Assembly (NCBI GenBank): GCA_002438345.1
Contig: DJUJ01000095.1
Location: 71,001 to 83,443, forward strand
DNA length: 12,443 nt
Reading direction: 5' to 3'
Source: Paenibacillus sp. UBA6285
Lineage (GTDB): Bacteria; Bacillota; Bacilli; Paenibacillales; Paenibacillaceae
Shown here one piece after another: positions 6,602 through 12,443 of this stretch. A model generated the notes under the pieces. That model did not search any database. It had not been told where the DNA came from and saw nothing but the letters and a program-made list of their open reading frames with translations. Each line of letters begins with the position of its first letter. Positions within the stretch are counted from its first letter, which is position 1. The translations under genes were made by a program, and so were the position numbers.

Positions 6602-7768
6602 CTAAAGCGTCTCAGTAGTGAGTGTGAACCCTTCGATCACAGCATCTTCGTCGACCTCAATCAAGATACAGCGTCTCCCTTGATAATTCACCTGTTTCAC
6701 ATACTTTAAATCCTGCGGGCTGACCGAAATCGTGGCTACCTTTGTATCGATCTTAATCGATTTTGTAGTGAATTTCGGCATCACGCTGCTCGCCTTCATC
6801 TCATAATGCTTATCGTCAACGATCGTTTCAAACGCCCGTTCCACTTTTTCCGTTGTCACGTTCTCAACGCCGCTTACCTTCAGCACGCGTTCCACATCTC
6901 TATAGTCGAGCTTTGGAGGTTCTTCCTGATCTTCGTTGGTTTCGATGACCTGGTGGATTTCCTCGTACAGCTGAGCAATGGTGGTCGCGTCAAGTTGTTC
7001 ACCCGCCACTTCCTTCACGATGTCTTCGAAAATAGCTCTCTCTTCCAGTGCCGTCACGGATCTTTCGGCATTCAAGACCTGCCCGATGAAATGCGGATCT
7101 GGAAAGTTCGATTTTCCCGTACAATACAGAATGCGGTTCACATCGGAATAATTGTCCGTCACGCTCGGGTAAAAGAAGCCCTGCTCCGGCGTACTTAACT
7201 TAACGATCGGATCTACAATGACATTGTACTTGAATTCCCGCTCCACATAATCAAATAAGAGAGCTTTCCGTTGCTTCTCCGTGGAATTCACGCTGCATAG
7301 AATAAACGGATGCGCGAATAGTTCGTTTTTCTCACTTTCCTCGGTTTCATCGTTTCTATCTTTGGTCGGCCGGAAATACTGTCCGCGAACGAAAGTGACC
7401 ACCGTATCCCGTTCATAATGGGTATCCGCCATCATTTTATCCACCAACAACAGCATCAAGTCTTGCCATTCATCCGGATCACCTGTCACTAAAGCTTGGT
7501 GAAGCATTACCTGCGTTGGCTCCTCCGCTTCCTCCTGGAACCTCAACTCGAACAACTTCTGATCCAGTTCGCCGGTCAGCAGTTTTTTGAAATTGCCCAT
7601 GTACAGCTCCTGCTTCTCTCTGTCCACCATTCCAAACGGCTGGCGCTCCCAATGATAGATCTCGTTACTTTCCTTCATAATATACACGTTGAGAATATCG
7701 TAAATATTCATTAAATCGTGATCTAGCTTAAATTGCTTGCGTATATGCGCGACTTCTTTCTTTATCAT
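6602..7768 (-). CDS. DUF4317 family protein
   Basis: A 388-residue soluble protein without signal peptide or membrane segment. The opening MIKKEVAHIRKQFKLD followed by LMNIYDILNVYIM, the block FGMVDREKQELYMGNFKKLL, and the later FLFAHPFILCSVN-like segment (actually LFAHPFILCSVNSTEKQRK) with YSDVNRILYCTGKSNFPDP match the DUF4317 family as I remember it. This family is found widely in Bacillota and has no assigned function. The middle is rich in Glu and Asp. The start is ATG 7768: the N-terminus fits the family, but the nearest AGGAG is about 14 nt upstream, an unusually long spacing, so translation may be weak. The gene is monocistronic, with terminators on both sides. Confidence 0.85.
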   Translation of the reverse strand: MIKKEVAHIRKQFKLDHDLMNIYDILNVYIMKESNEIYHWERQPFGMVDREKQELYMGNFKKLLTGELDQKLFELRFQEEAEEPTQVMLHQALVTGDPDEWQDLMLLLVDKMMADTHYERDTVVTFVRGQYFRPTKDRNDETEESEKNELFAHPFILCSVNSTEKQRKALLFDYVEREFKYNVIVDPIVKLSTPEQGFFYPSVTDNYSDVNRILYCTGKSNFPDPHFIGQVLNAERSVTALEERAIFEDIVKEVAGEQLDATTIAQLYEEIHQVIETNEDQEEPPKLDYRDVERVLKVSGVENVTTEKVERAFETIVDDKHYEMKASSVMPKFTTKSIKIDTKVATISVSPQDLKYVKQVNYQGRRCILIEVDEDAVIEGFTLTTETL

Positions 7769-7822
7769 GATTCGTTAGACAACTCCTAGGAAGTAAATTG
7801 GTCTTTTCAGTATAAATGATAT

Positions 7823-7848
7823 AAAAACCCTTCGCTAGAAGGGTTTTT
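7823..7848. terminator. Terminator of the FAD oxidoreductase gene
   Basis: AAAAACCCTTC (7823-7833) pairs perfectly with GAAGGGTTTTT (7838-7848) around a 4-nt loop. It has a U-tract in both directions. Its working direction here is minus, about 15 nt after the stop codon of the upstream oxidoreductase gene. Confidence 0.88.
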
Positions 7849-7862
7849 TATACGTGTTCGTT

Positions 7863-8984
7863 CTACTCATTTATGGCATGCTCTAATGCATAGTCTTCAA
7901 GCTGAATATCTACCTGTTGATTCATGGCTAGCTTGGCTAGCTGCTCACCAAGAAAGGGTCCCATCGTTAATCCGGATGACCCTAGTCCATTAGCAACAAT
8001 TAGTTTATTCCATCCTTGAACCCTTCCTAGCACTGGAAGAAAATCTGCAGTAAAAGGACGGAACCCTACTCTTATCTCATTTAGGCTACAATCTGCAAGA
8101 CCGGAAGCCGTCTGAAGACCTTTATTTAAAATTTCTTGCATTCCACCTACGGTTACAGAGGTATCATACCGTGCGACATCATTTTCGTGAGTAGCACCTA
8201 CCACGATATTTTGATCTGCAAATGCAAGTATATATTGATCTGTAGGCGGCATTACCACAGGCCATTGCTCTGTATTGGCTTGTTGAGCAAGCTTCAAGTG
8301 CATAATTTGAGCCTTTTGATAACGCACCTGGATCATTATCCCGAGCGGATGAAGCACAGCATTGGACCAGGCACCTGCGCACACAATAACCTCATCCGCG
8401 GTGAATGTCTGATCTCCTACTCTAACACCTTTAATTTCATGATCATCATGCTCTAGAATAGCATCTCCCTCAATCATTTGCGCACCGTTACGCTGTGCCG
8501 CCCTTAGCAAAGCTTCACGCAATTCACGTCCATCCACTCTTGCTGCACCCGATACATGAAGCGCATGATAACCTTCCGACAATAATGGAAACTTCTCTTG
8601 TGCTTCACGATCCGTCAGCATCGTAAGTTCCCCTATTTCAGGTGCGTCCTCTCTGCGAAGTTCCGCTCTTTCTTTCATCGCGAGCAATTTTTTCAAATCA
8701 TCATGAATACATATCGCTCCTACTTTTGCATATCCAGTCTCGGCTTCTCCGGCCTCTTCCAACTCCTGAATAAGTGCTGGATAAAAGCTTGCTCCCGCCT
8801 TAGCAAGACGATACCATGCTTTGTTTCTGCGTTGAGATAACCATGGACAAATAATCCCTGCTGCTGCATCCGTTGCTTGTCCTGCATCTTTACGATCTAT
8901 AATTGTGACATCGGCACATTTACTTATCTGATATGCCGCTGAAGCCCCTAATATCCCTGCACCAATTACAATAACCTTTTTCAT
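7863..8984 (-). CDS. FAD-dependent oxidoreductase of the D-amino-acid oxidase / DadA family
   Basis: A 373-residue protein of the DAO fold (PF01266 type). The N-terminus MKKVIVIGAGILGASAAY contains the Rossmann GxGxxG (G8, G10, G13), and Asp30 at the end of the second strand would hold the adenosine ribose. Later comes ARVDGRELREALLRAA, then VIVCAGAWSN (the ATG/CAG motif of the FAD domain), and near the C-terminus GFRPFTADFLPVLG and VANGLGSSGLTMGP, which line the flavin in this family. It likely oxidises an amino acid or a secondary or tertiary amine; the exact substrate cannot be read. B. subtilis YurR is a protein of similar size and type. The start is set at ATG 8984 because AAGGG lies about 9 nt before it and the protein then begins as its family does; an in-frame GTG at 9008 adds eight unlikely residues. 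Confidence 0.9.
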   Translation of the reverse strand: MKKVIVIGAGILGASAAYQISKCADVTIIDRKDAGQATDAAAGIICPWLSQRRNKAWYRLAKAGASFYPALIQELEEAGEAETGYAKVGAICIHDDLKKLLAMKERAELRREDAPEIGELTMLTDREAQEKFPLLSEGYHALHVSGAARVDGRELREALLRAAQRNGAQMIEGDAILEHDDHEIKGVRVGDQTFTADEVIVCAGAWSNAVLHPLGIMIQVRYQKAQIMHLKLAQQANTEQWPVVMPPTDQYILAFADQNIVVGATHENDVARYDTSVTVGGMQEILNKGLQTASGLADCSLNEIRVGFRPFTADFLPVLGRVQGWNKLIVANGLGSSGLTMGPFLGEQLAKLAMNQQVDIQLEDYALEHAINE

Positions 8985-9036
8985 GTCCGAAGTCCCTTCA
9001 GTTATCACTTTTAATTAATAAATTAATCGTATTGGA

Positions 9037-9064
9037 ATAATACCATGTTTTTGGGTGCACTCAA
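9037..9064 (-). promoter_or_regulatory. Probable SigA promoter of the oxidoreductase gene
   Basis: On the minus strand TTGAGT (9064-9059) and TATTAT (9042-9037) are 16 nt apart, about 52 nt before the start codon. The -35 box begins within the T-tract of the terminator of the gene upstream, so the two signals overlap. Confidence 0.45.
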
Positions 9065-9098
9065 AAAAAAAGACGCTCAGGGAACTCCCCTCGCGTCT
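9063..9098 (-). terminator. Intrinsic terminator of the sigma/anti-sigma operon
   Basis: AGACGC (9071-9076) pairs with GCGTCT (9093-9098), with an inner GGG/CCC pairing. On the minus strand the hairpin is followed by an uninterrupted T-run of eight or nine. It lies about 45 nt after the anti-sigma stop codon. Confidence 0.85.
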
Positions 9099-9142
9099 TC
9101 TCTATGTGCATCTATGGGCATCTACTACCCTAAGTAGGCCTT

Positions 9143-10003
9143 TTATTTTGAATCTACAACCGGAACCGAAACCGGAGCTGTAACTACCGCTTCATTCTTC
9201 TGCAAGTTCTCTTTCGCTTGTTCAGCCCCTAAGGATTGGACAGGAGCTCCAATGTTAAAACTATCGATGATTTTCCCAAGTGTAACTTTGTCAAAGTCTT
9301 CTTGGGCATACAGTTCAACGCTAAAGCCATCTTTTTCCCAAATTACAATTCCATTTGCAAAATAAACCTTAGTCCCGTTGATTACTTCTGTTTTTACTTC
9401 TTCCGTAGTACTGATCCCATTGTCGCCGCCCTTGGAGATTAGAAAATTGACAGTTTTCTCTCCAGACTTGTACTGCACTTCAACCATACTGGTCCCCTGC
9501 AGAAAACAATTCACAAACTCATAGTCTGCCATCCAGTCTGGTGCTGGGAAGTTCATTCCAAGCTCCGTACGCGCTTCATCCAGGCTCAACTTAGCCGGAA
9601 CCGGCAAATCAATGGTAACATTCTCCCCTCCTTGAGCATCTTCAGATGGAGTAATTGACTGTGCTGCTTGGGGGATTTCCTTATCGTATTGCGTGATTTC
9701 GAGATTTCCCACTTCAAACTTTGCCATAATCGATTGGAACATATCCTGTGCATAGGAAGTTGCAGAGAATGCTCCACCCAGACAAATTACTGCACTACCA
9801 ATCACTATTGCATTTCTCCAGCTGCTTTTTTTCATCGTTATCCCGTCCTTTTTCTCTGATTTGGGTTCAAGGGCTCCATGGTCCAGCTTGTATACTAAGC
9901 GGTTATAGATTCTTTCCTTGGCGGCAGTGCTATCCTGTTGGACATTCTCAAGCAGCTCTATGGTCTTGCTGAATGTTGTGAGATCATCATTTTTCTTATT
10001 CAT
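9143..10003 (-). CDS. Membrane anti-sigma factor (DUF4367-like C-terminal domain)
   Basis: A 286-residue protein, predicted type II single-pass membrane topology. Residues 1-60 are cytosolic and would hold the ECF sigma factor; no zinc-binding HxxxCxxC is present, so it is not a classic ZAS domain. Residues about 64-84 (NAIVIGSAVICLGGAFSATS) are the only membrane segment. The outer part (86-286) has a DUF4367-like sensor domain: FPAPDWMADYEFV, then MVEVQYKSGEKTVNFLIS, VINGTKVYFANGIVIW and VELYAQEDFDKVTLGKII, ending in a Val/Pro-rich tail. The gene starts inside the last codons of the sigma gene (8-nt overlap, ATGAATAA), so the pair is translationally coupled, which strongly supports the sigma/anti-sigma assignment. 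The signal sensed is unknown. A terminator follows the gene. Confidence 0.82.
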   Translation of the reverse strand: MNKKNDDLTTFSKTIELLENVQQDSTAAKERIYNRLVYKLDHGALEPKSEKKDGITMKKSSWRNAIVIGSAVICLGGAFSATSYAQDMFQSIMAKFEVGNLEITQYDKEIPQAAQSITPSEDAQGGENVTIDLPVPAKLSLDEARTELGMNFPAPDWMADYEFVNCFLQGTSMVEVQYKSGEKTVNFLISKGGDNGISTTEEVKTEVINGTKVYFANGIVIWEKDGFSVELYAQEDFDKVTLGKIIDSFNIGAPVQSLGAEQAKENLQKNEAVVTAPVSVPVVDSK

Positions 10004-10574
10004 GGTTGAATCCTCCTGCTTTTAAGGAAATATGCAGTTTTTTCAGACTTCTATGCAATACGACGCCAATATTGGACTCACTGACTCCCATGATCTGTGC
10101 AACTTCGGAATTTTTCAGCCCAGCCCCATATTTCATTGCAATGATATTACGCTCCTTCTCACGTAGCTTGGAGAGCGCCTTGAACAGTGCTTGATTATTA
10201 TCCTCACGAATCGCCAGTTCCTCAGGAGACGGCTTGGGGAATATCAGCTCCAGCAAAGAATCTAGTGAGGTGTAGCTTCTTTTCTTCTGCCCCCGGAAGT
10301 AATCCGTCACAGCGTTCCTAACAATGGCAAACAGCCAAACCTCAAAATTCGATTTTTCTTCTGAAAAGCTATAATACTTGCACATCACGGTCTCAAATAC
10401 CTGACTGCAAATGTCCTCCGACACGTGGTGGTTATTAATACGATAACTAATATATTTGTAAACACGTTTGTAATACGTATCATACATCCGAGTAAATTCC
10501 TCTTTTGACATGATGGCATCGCGTGATCTTTCGATATTCTTGTAACGATCCGCAGTACCCTGGATAACCTCCAT
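9996..10574 (-). CDS. ECF-type RNA polymerase sigma factor
   Basis: A 192-residue sigma-70 family protein of ECF size. Region 2 covers about residues 27-97: FTRMYDTYYKRVYKYISYRI, then VSEDICSQVFETVM (core binding and -10 recognition) and FEVWLFAIVRNAVTDYFRGQ. Region 4 covers about 126-182: ALSKLREKERNIIAMKYGAG, then NSEVAQIMGVSESNIGVVLH (the helix-turn-helix that reads the -35 element) and RSLKKL. It directs RNA polymerase to stress-type promoters when released by the overlapping anti-sigma factor. The start is set at ATG 10574: GGAGG sits 6 nt before it, while the in-frame GTG at 10580 has no usable spacing. A perfect 20-bp palindrome lies about 39 nt upstream. No clear autoregulatory AAC/CGT promoter was seen. 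The subfamily (SigW, SigX, SigY and others) cannot be fixed by eye. Confidence 0.92.
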   Translation of the reverse strand: MEVIQGTADRYKNIERSRDAIMSKEEFTRMYDTYYKRVYKYISYRINNHHVSEDICSQVFETVMCKYYSFSEEKSNFEVWLFAIVRNAVTDYFRGQKKRSYTSLDSLLELIFPKPSPEELAIREDNNQALFKALSKLREKERNIIAMKYGAGLKNSEVAQIMGVSESNIGVVLHRSLKKLHISLKAGGFNHE

Positions 10575-10612
10575 CTCCACCCTCCTTCCACCTCACCTTC
10601 ATCGAAAAGCTA

Positions 10613-10632
10613 AACAAATTGCGCAATTTGTT
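10613..10632. promoter_or_regulatory. Perfect 20-bp palindrome upstream of the ECF sigma gene
   Basis: AACAAATTGCGCAATTTGTT is fully self-complementary with no loop, so it suits a dimeric DNA-binding protein better than an RNA hairpin. It lies 39 nt before the sigma start codon. A weak SigA-like pair (TTGGGC, 17 nt, TATGTA) lies just upstream on the minus strand, which would put the palindrome near +10 of the transcript, a typical repressor position. Function is inferred. Confidence 0.45.
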
Positions 10633-10741
10633 GTGAAGAAACTTACATATGTTAATACGTAGAAAAGCCCAAACCATTAACAAATCTTCCGATGAAATTG
10701 TGCGATAGCTAGAATACGCAGTGAACGTTGGAGGATTTGTG

Positions 10742-10888
10742 ATGGAGATTGGCATTATGAAGATCAATGGGGCGGCTGTACATTTAAAGATAGTGATGTT
10801 ACGTTATACGACTTATAGTTCACCAAATGGAGACAGAGGACCTCCTTCAGCGTTCGTACAAAAGTATCTTATAGCGACCTCGAGCTGA
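10742..10888 (+). CDS. Possible small protein of 48 residues, unknown
   Basis: The ATG at 10742 is preceded by GGAGG at 7 nt spacing, the main support for the call. The product starts MEIGIMKINGAAVHLKIVML and ends FVQKYLIATSS. It is not recognised, has no clear membrane segment, and overlaps another frame that looks more like real protein. It ends directly before the T9G8 tract. It may be spurious. Confidence 0.22.
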   Translation: MEIGIMKINGAAVHLKIVMLRYTTYSSPNGDRGPPSAFVQKYLIATSS

Positions 10889-10889
10889 A

Positions 10890-10906
10890 TTTTTTTTTGG
10901 GGGGGG
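10890..10906. repeat. T9G8 homopolymer junction
   Basis: Nine T (10890-10898) are followed directly by eight G (10899-10906). Such tracts are prone to slippage. It lies just before a GGGAG-TTG mini-ORF and about 160 nt before the Nudix start, so it is not inside a gene that can be supported. Confidence 0.8.
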
Positions 10907-11066
10907 TAAAGGGAGTGAACCTTTGGCAGATCAAGAAACAAAACATAGCTTGCAAGGCGATTTTGAGTACATGAACTTTCCCCCTATCCCCAATACTATA
11001 ATAGAATAAGATTATAAATGCAGAATTGACTACATAAATACTAGGCTGCATAACCGGAGGGAAATT

Positions 11067-11465
11067 ATGAAAAAACATATCTACGTAGTTGGAGCTGTCA
11101 TCATAGAGAATAATAAGATCCTCTGTGCACAGCGCGGAGCTACTAAAACACTAGCTTACAAGTGGGAATTCCCTGGTGGCAAGATTGAGGAAGGCGAAAC
11201 ACCTCAGGCTGCGCTAAAGCGCGAAATCAACGAAGAAATGAACTGTGCGATTGAGATTGGTGAAGAAATTGAAACTACCGTGCATGAATATGATTTTGGC
11301 TTTGTACATCTGACTACTTTCTATTGTCACCTACTAAGCGGGAAGCCTACCTTAACTGAACATGTTGCAATCCAATGGTTATCTGCTCATGAACTGATGT
11401 CCCTAGATTGGGCACCTGCTGATATTCCTGCTGTACAAAAAATCCAGAAGAAGCTGACAATATAA
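11067..11465 (+). CDS. MutT-like Nudix hydrolase, (deoxy)nucleoside triphosphate pyrophosphohydrolase
   Basis: A 132-residue cytosolic enzyme. The Nudix box spans residues 38-60: G38-K-I-E-E-G-E44, then seven residues, then R52-E53-I-N-E56-E57; the catalytic Glu residues that bind magnesium are all present, while the usual Gly after EE is Asn. The N-terminal strand IYVVGAVIIENNKILCAQR and KWEFPGGKIEEGE are typical of the MutT/NudG branch that hydrolyses oxidised or modified (d)NTPs to monophosphates; the C-terminal HVAIQWLSAHEL with a late Trp also fits that branch. The start is well set: GGAGG lies 6 nt before ATG 11067. The next frame starts one base after the stop codon and is a broken helicase-type gene, so the two were probably one operon. 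This is the only well-supported intact plus-strand gene in the window. Confidence 0.92.
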   Translation: MKKHIYVVGAVIIENNKILCAQRGATKTLAYKWEFPGGKIEEGETPQAALKREINEEMNCAIEIGEEIETTVHEYDFGFVHLTTFYCHLLSGKPTLTEHVAIQWLSAHELMSLDWAPADIPAVQKIQKKLTI

Positions 11466-11466
11466 A

Positions 11467-11673
11467 ATGGAAAATCCTATTCAGCATTTGAAAAGCACAT
11501 TAAATTGGGCGTTTATTGACCATCAGCAGGATTCATTGGATCAATACAAGCCTAGACTTCTAGTCAATAATAAAGAGACCAGCGATTTTGTTCTTACTCC
11601 TTTGTTGGACGAACTGGATCGCTGGTCTCTTTATTTTTTTCGTTGCTTTTATTACTCGAAATTGAATTTGCCC
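11467..11673 (+). pseudogene. N-terminal remnant of a PLD/DUF3427-type DEAD/DEAH helicase
   Basis: Starting one base after the Nudix stop codon, the frame reads MENPIQHLKSTLNWAFIDHQ, then YKPRLLVNNKETSDFVLTPL and LDELDRW. This resembles the very start of large SF2 helicases that carry an N-terminal phospholipase-D-like nuclease domain and DUF3427; those usually read about LLDELDRCExFxFSVAFIT at this point. Here the frame turns into WSLYFFRCFYYS, while the neighbouring frame reads VAFITRN and a stop, showing a local rearrangement and frameshift. The family normally exceeds 900 residues; about 65 codons remain. The one-base gap to the Nudix gene implies translational coupling in the ancestor. 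A perfect 18-bp inverted repeat lies inside it. Family assignment is from memory of the motif and is probable, not certain. Confidence 0.6.
11569..11640 (+). terminator. Perfect 18-bp inverted repeat followed by a T-run
   Basis: The arm AATAAAGAGACCAGCGAT (11569-11586) is exactly complementary to ATCGCTGGTCTCTTTATT (11618-11635) across a 31-nt loop; five further T residues (11636-11640) follow directly, making a T-run of seven. It lies about 170 nt after the Nudix stop codon and would work as its intrinsic terminator. Unusually, the left arm is part of the coding sequence of the helicase relic. Confidence 0.65.
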
Positions 11674-11724
11674 TGCTTATCGACGGGTTCTTGATGCTGC
11701 CTAAGTGGAAGGTGATCTGACTGC

Positions 11725-11757
11725 AAAAGGATGCAGACTTCTAGGCTGCATCCTTTT
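11725..11757. terminator. Bidirectional terminator between convergent units
   Basis: AAAAGGATGCAG (11725-11736) pairs perfectly with CTGCATCCTTTT (11746-11757) around a 9-nt loop, with T-rich flanks in both directions. It ends the minus-strand RsiV-like gene, whose stop codon is 14 nt away, and can also stop plus-strand transcription from the Nudix side. Confidence 0.85.
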
Positions 11758-11770
11758 AATTTACGGATTT

Positions 11771-12443
11771 TTATTTTATATAAACATTACTTACTAATGT
11801 ATCGGCAATTACATTGGTCGGAATGATAAATTCAACCACGCCCATATAACCTGGCGTAACTTCGTATTTATCAAAAGAAATGACAAGCTTGCCATCATTG
11901 TTAATATAAAAGGATTGATCTTTAGCAATGCTTTCAAAACTCTCAAAATTGACTTTATCATCTACCCAATACGTTTTGTCCGGGTCCGCTTTCATCTGAT
12001 GTCTCATTTGTTCTTTAATATTTTCACTGATCAGCCTGATATAGCTGTCATCTTTAAATAAACTTGGTAAGGTAATTAAAAGTTGATTTTTCTTATCGAT
12101 CGTATCGTATTTAAATGTTGTTGAGGATGAGCCGACCGTATTTACGACATATCTGCCAATGGCAAGAATCTGATCGTTGTCGGTTTTGACTTCATAGCCG
12201 CTTTCCACGCCTGTATGGCCCCCGCCATTTTTCTTTAACTCCTTCATTTCAGCTGTGAAATCGCTGTACAGCTTTTTACTTTCTTCCAGATATTTGTTAT
12301 TTAGAGCGGCTTCTAACGTTTTATTTTCCATATTCGTAATGGCCGGTACTTTGATATTGGCTTTAGCGGTTCCTTCATCTACTTTAAGCTCTGTAAAAGT
12401 CAGTACTTTGACGAGTGAACCAACCAGCGGCACATCTGATAAA
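11771..12443 (-). CDS. RsiV-like anti-sigma factor, N-terminus outside window
   Basis: The minus-strand frame is open at the right edge, so the start is missing; about 223 codons are visible. The visible part opens LSDVPLVGSLVKVLTF, the stretch that follows the membrane helix in RsiV-type proteins, then has a DUF4163-like region (KVPAITNMENKTLEAALNNK, later GRYVVNTVGSSSTTFKYDTI) and a DUF3298 domain at the C-terminus (SIAKDQSFYINNDGKLVISF then EVTPGYMGVVEFIIPTNVI). In B. subtilis RsiV holds the ECF factor SigV at the membrane and is cleaved when its outer domain binds lysozyme; the same role here is inferred from family only. The cognate sigma gene would be expected just beyond the right edge. 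The gene ends in a strong terminator. Confidence 0.85.
   Translation of the reverse strand, partial: LSDVPLVGSLVKVLTFTELKVDEGTAKANIKVPAITNMENKTLEAALNNKYLEESKKLYSDFTAEMKELKKNGGGHTGVESGYEVKTDNDQILAIGRYVVNTVGSSSTTFKYDTIDKKNQLLITLPSLFKDDSYIRLISENIKEQMRHQMKADPDKTYWVDDKVNFESFESIAKDQSFYINNDGKLVISFDKYEVTPGYMGVVEFIIPTNVIADTLVSNVYIK

Larger units (their letters stand above)
10633..11066. other. Long divergent intergenic region with mini-ORFs and homopolymer tracts
   Basis: It separates the minus-strand sigma operon from the plus-strand Nudix gene. Three short plus-strand frames can be seen. One runs 10696-10818 without a start codon and reads protein-like (DGDWHYEDQWGG, then CTFKDSDVTLYDL). One is 10742-10888 with a good ribosome binding site. 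One starts at TTG 10923 and ends at 11009 (28 residues) after GGGAG. A T9G8 tract lies at 10890-10906. A TATAAT at 10997-11002 without a clear -35 box is the best promoter candidate for the Nudix gene. No large gene is present; the stretch may hold gene debris. Confidence 0.4.

Noticed and set aside
8136..8456. Plus-strand frame of 106 codons
   Set aside because: Antisense shadow of the FAD oxidoreductase gene, without start signals.
10480..10767. Minus-strand frame of 95 codons running over the sigma gene start
   Set aside because: It overlaps the well-supported sigma gene and the palindrome in another frame and reads like translated non-coding DNA.
10869..11078. Minus-strand 69-codon frame before the Nudix gene
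   Set aside because: It reads through the G8/T9 tract and overlaps the Nudix start; no ribosome binding site seen.

Overview
The window looks like a chromosomal segment of a low-to-moderate GC Bacillota, most likely Paenibacillus or a close relative. This is inferred, not proven. The reasons are strong GGAGG-type ribosome binding sites, many hairpin terminators with T-tracts, ECF sigma/anti-sigma genes including an RsiV-type anti-sigma, a DUF4317 gene, and TnpB and GT39 relics of the kind familiar from Paenibacillaceae. Most genes are on the minus strand, each closed by its own terminator. Only the Nudix gene and the short genes or relics near it are on the plus strand. No rRNA, tRNA or CRISPR array was seen.

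Left part (1-2940). A yaaA gene (peroxide-stress protein, minus strand) runs off the left edge. Directly upstream of it lies the relic of an IS200/IS605-group element that carried only tnpB. Both terminal hairpins remain, but the tnpB gene is frameshifted and most of it has been deleted. Next is a patch of broken genes: an interior fragment of a GT39-type membrane glycosyltransferase joined in frame to a small Gly-rich lipoprotein gene, then an aminoglycoside-phosphotransferase-like gene. The latter is frameshifted, and its start has been replaced by the first 17 codons of a VOC/glyoxalase-type gene. This stretch is a small graveyard of rearranged accessory DNA.

Middle part (2941-9140). This holds intact single-gene units on the minus strand: a tandem-GNAT acetyltransferase; a secreted 645-residue protein of three ~200-residue FG-GAP/VCBS-like repeats with calcium-loop-like Asp motifs; a DUF4317 protein; and a D-amino-acid-oxidase-like FAD enzyme. 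The secreted repeat protein has two 6-6-6 inverted repeats upstream of, and touching, a perfect -10 box, which suggests a regulated, activator-type promoter.

Right part (9140-12443). An ECF sigma factor and its membrane anti-sigma factor overlap by 8 nt, and a perfect 20-bp palindrome lies just upstream of the sigma gene. A ~490-bp spacer follows with mini-ORFs and a T9G8 homopolymer junction. After it come a plus-strand MutT-like Nudix gene and, one base later, the broken N-terminus of what looks like a PLD/DUF3427-type helicase. The helicase relic contains a perfect 18-bp inverted repeat that now resembles a terminator. The window ends in the C-terminal part of an RsiV-like anti-sigma factor, a second and different sigma-regulating system.

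No intact novel multi-gene system is evident. The items most worth a second look are the helicase relic with its perfect inverted repeat, the operator-like palindromes upstream of the secreted repeat protein and of the ECF sigma gene, and the chimeric pseudogenes.
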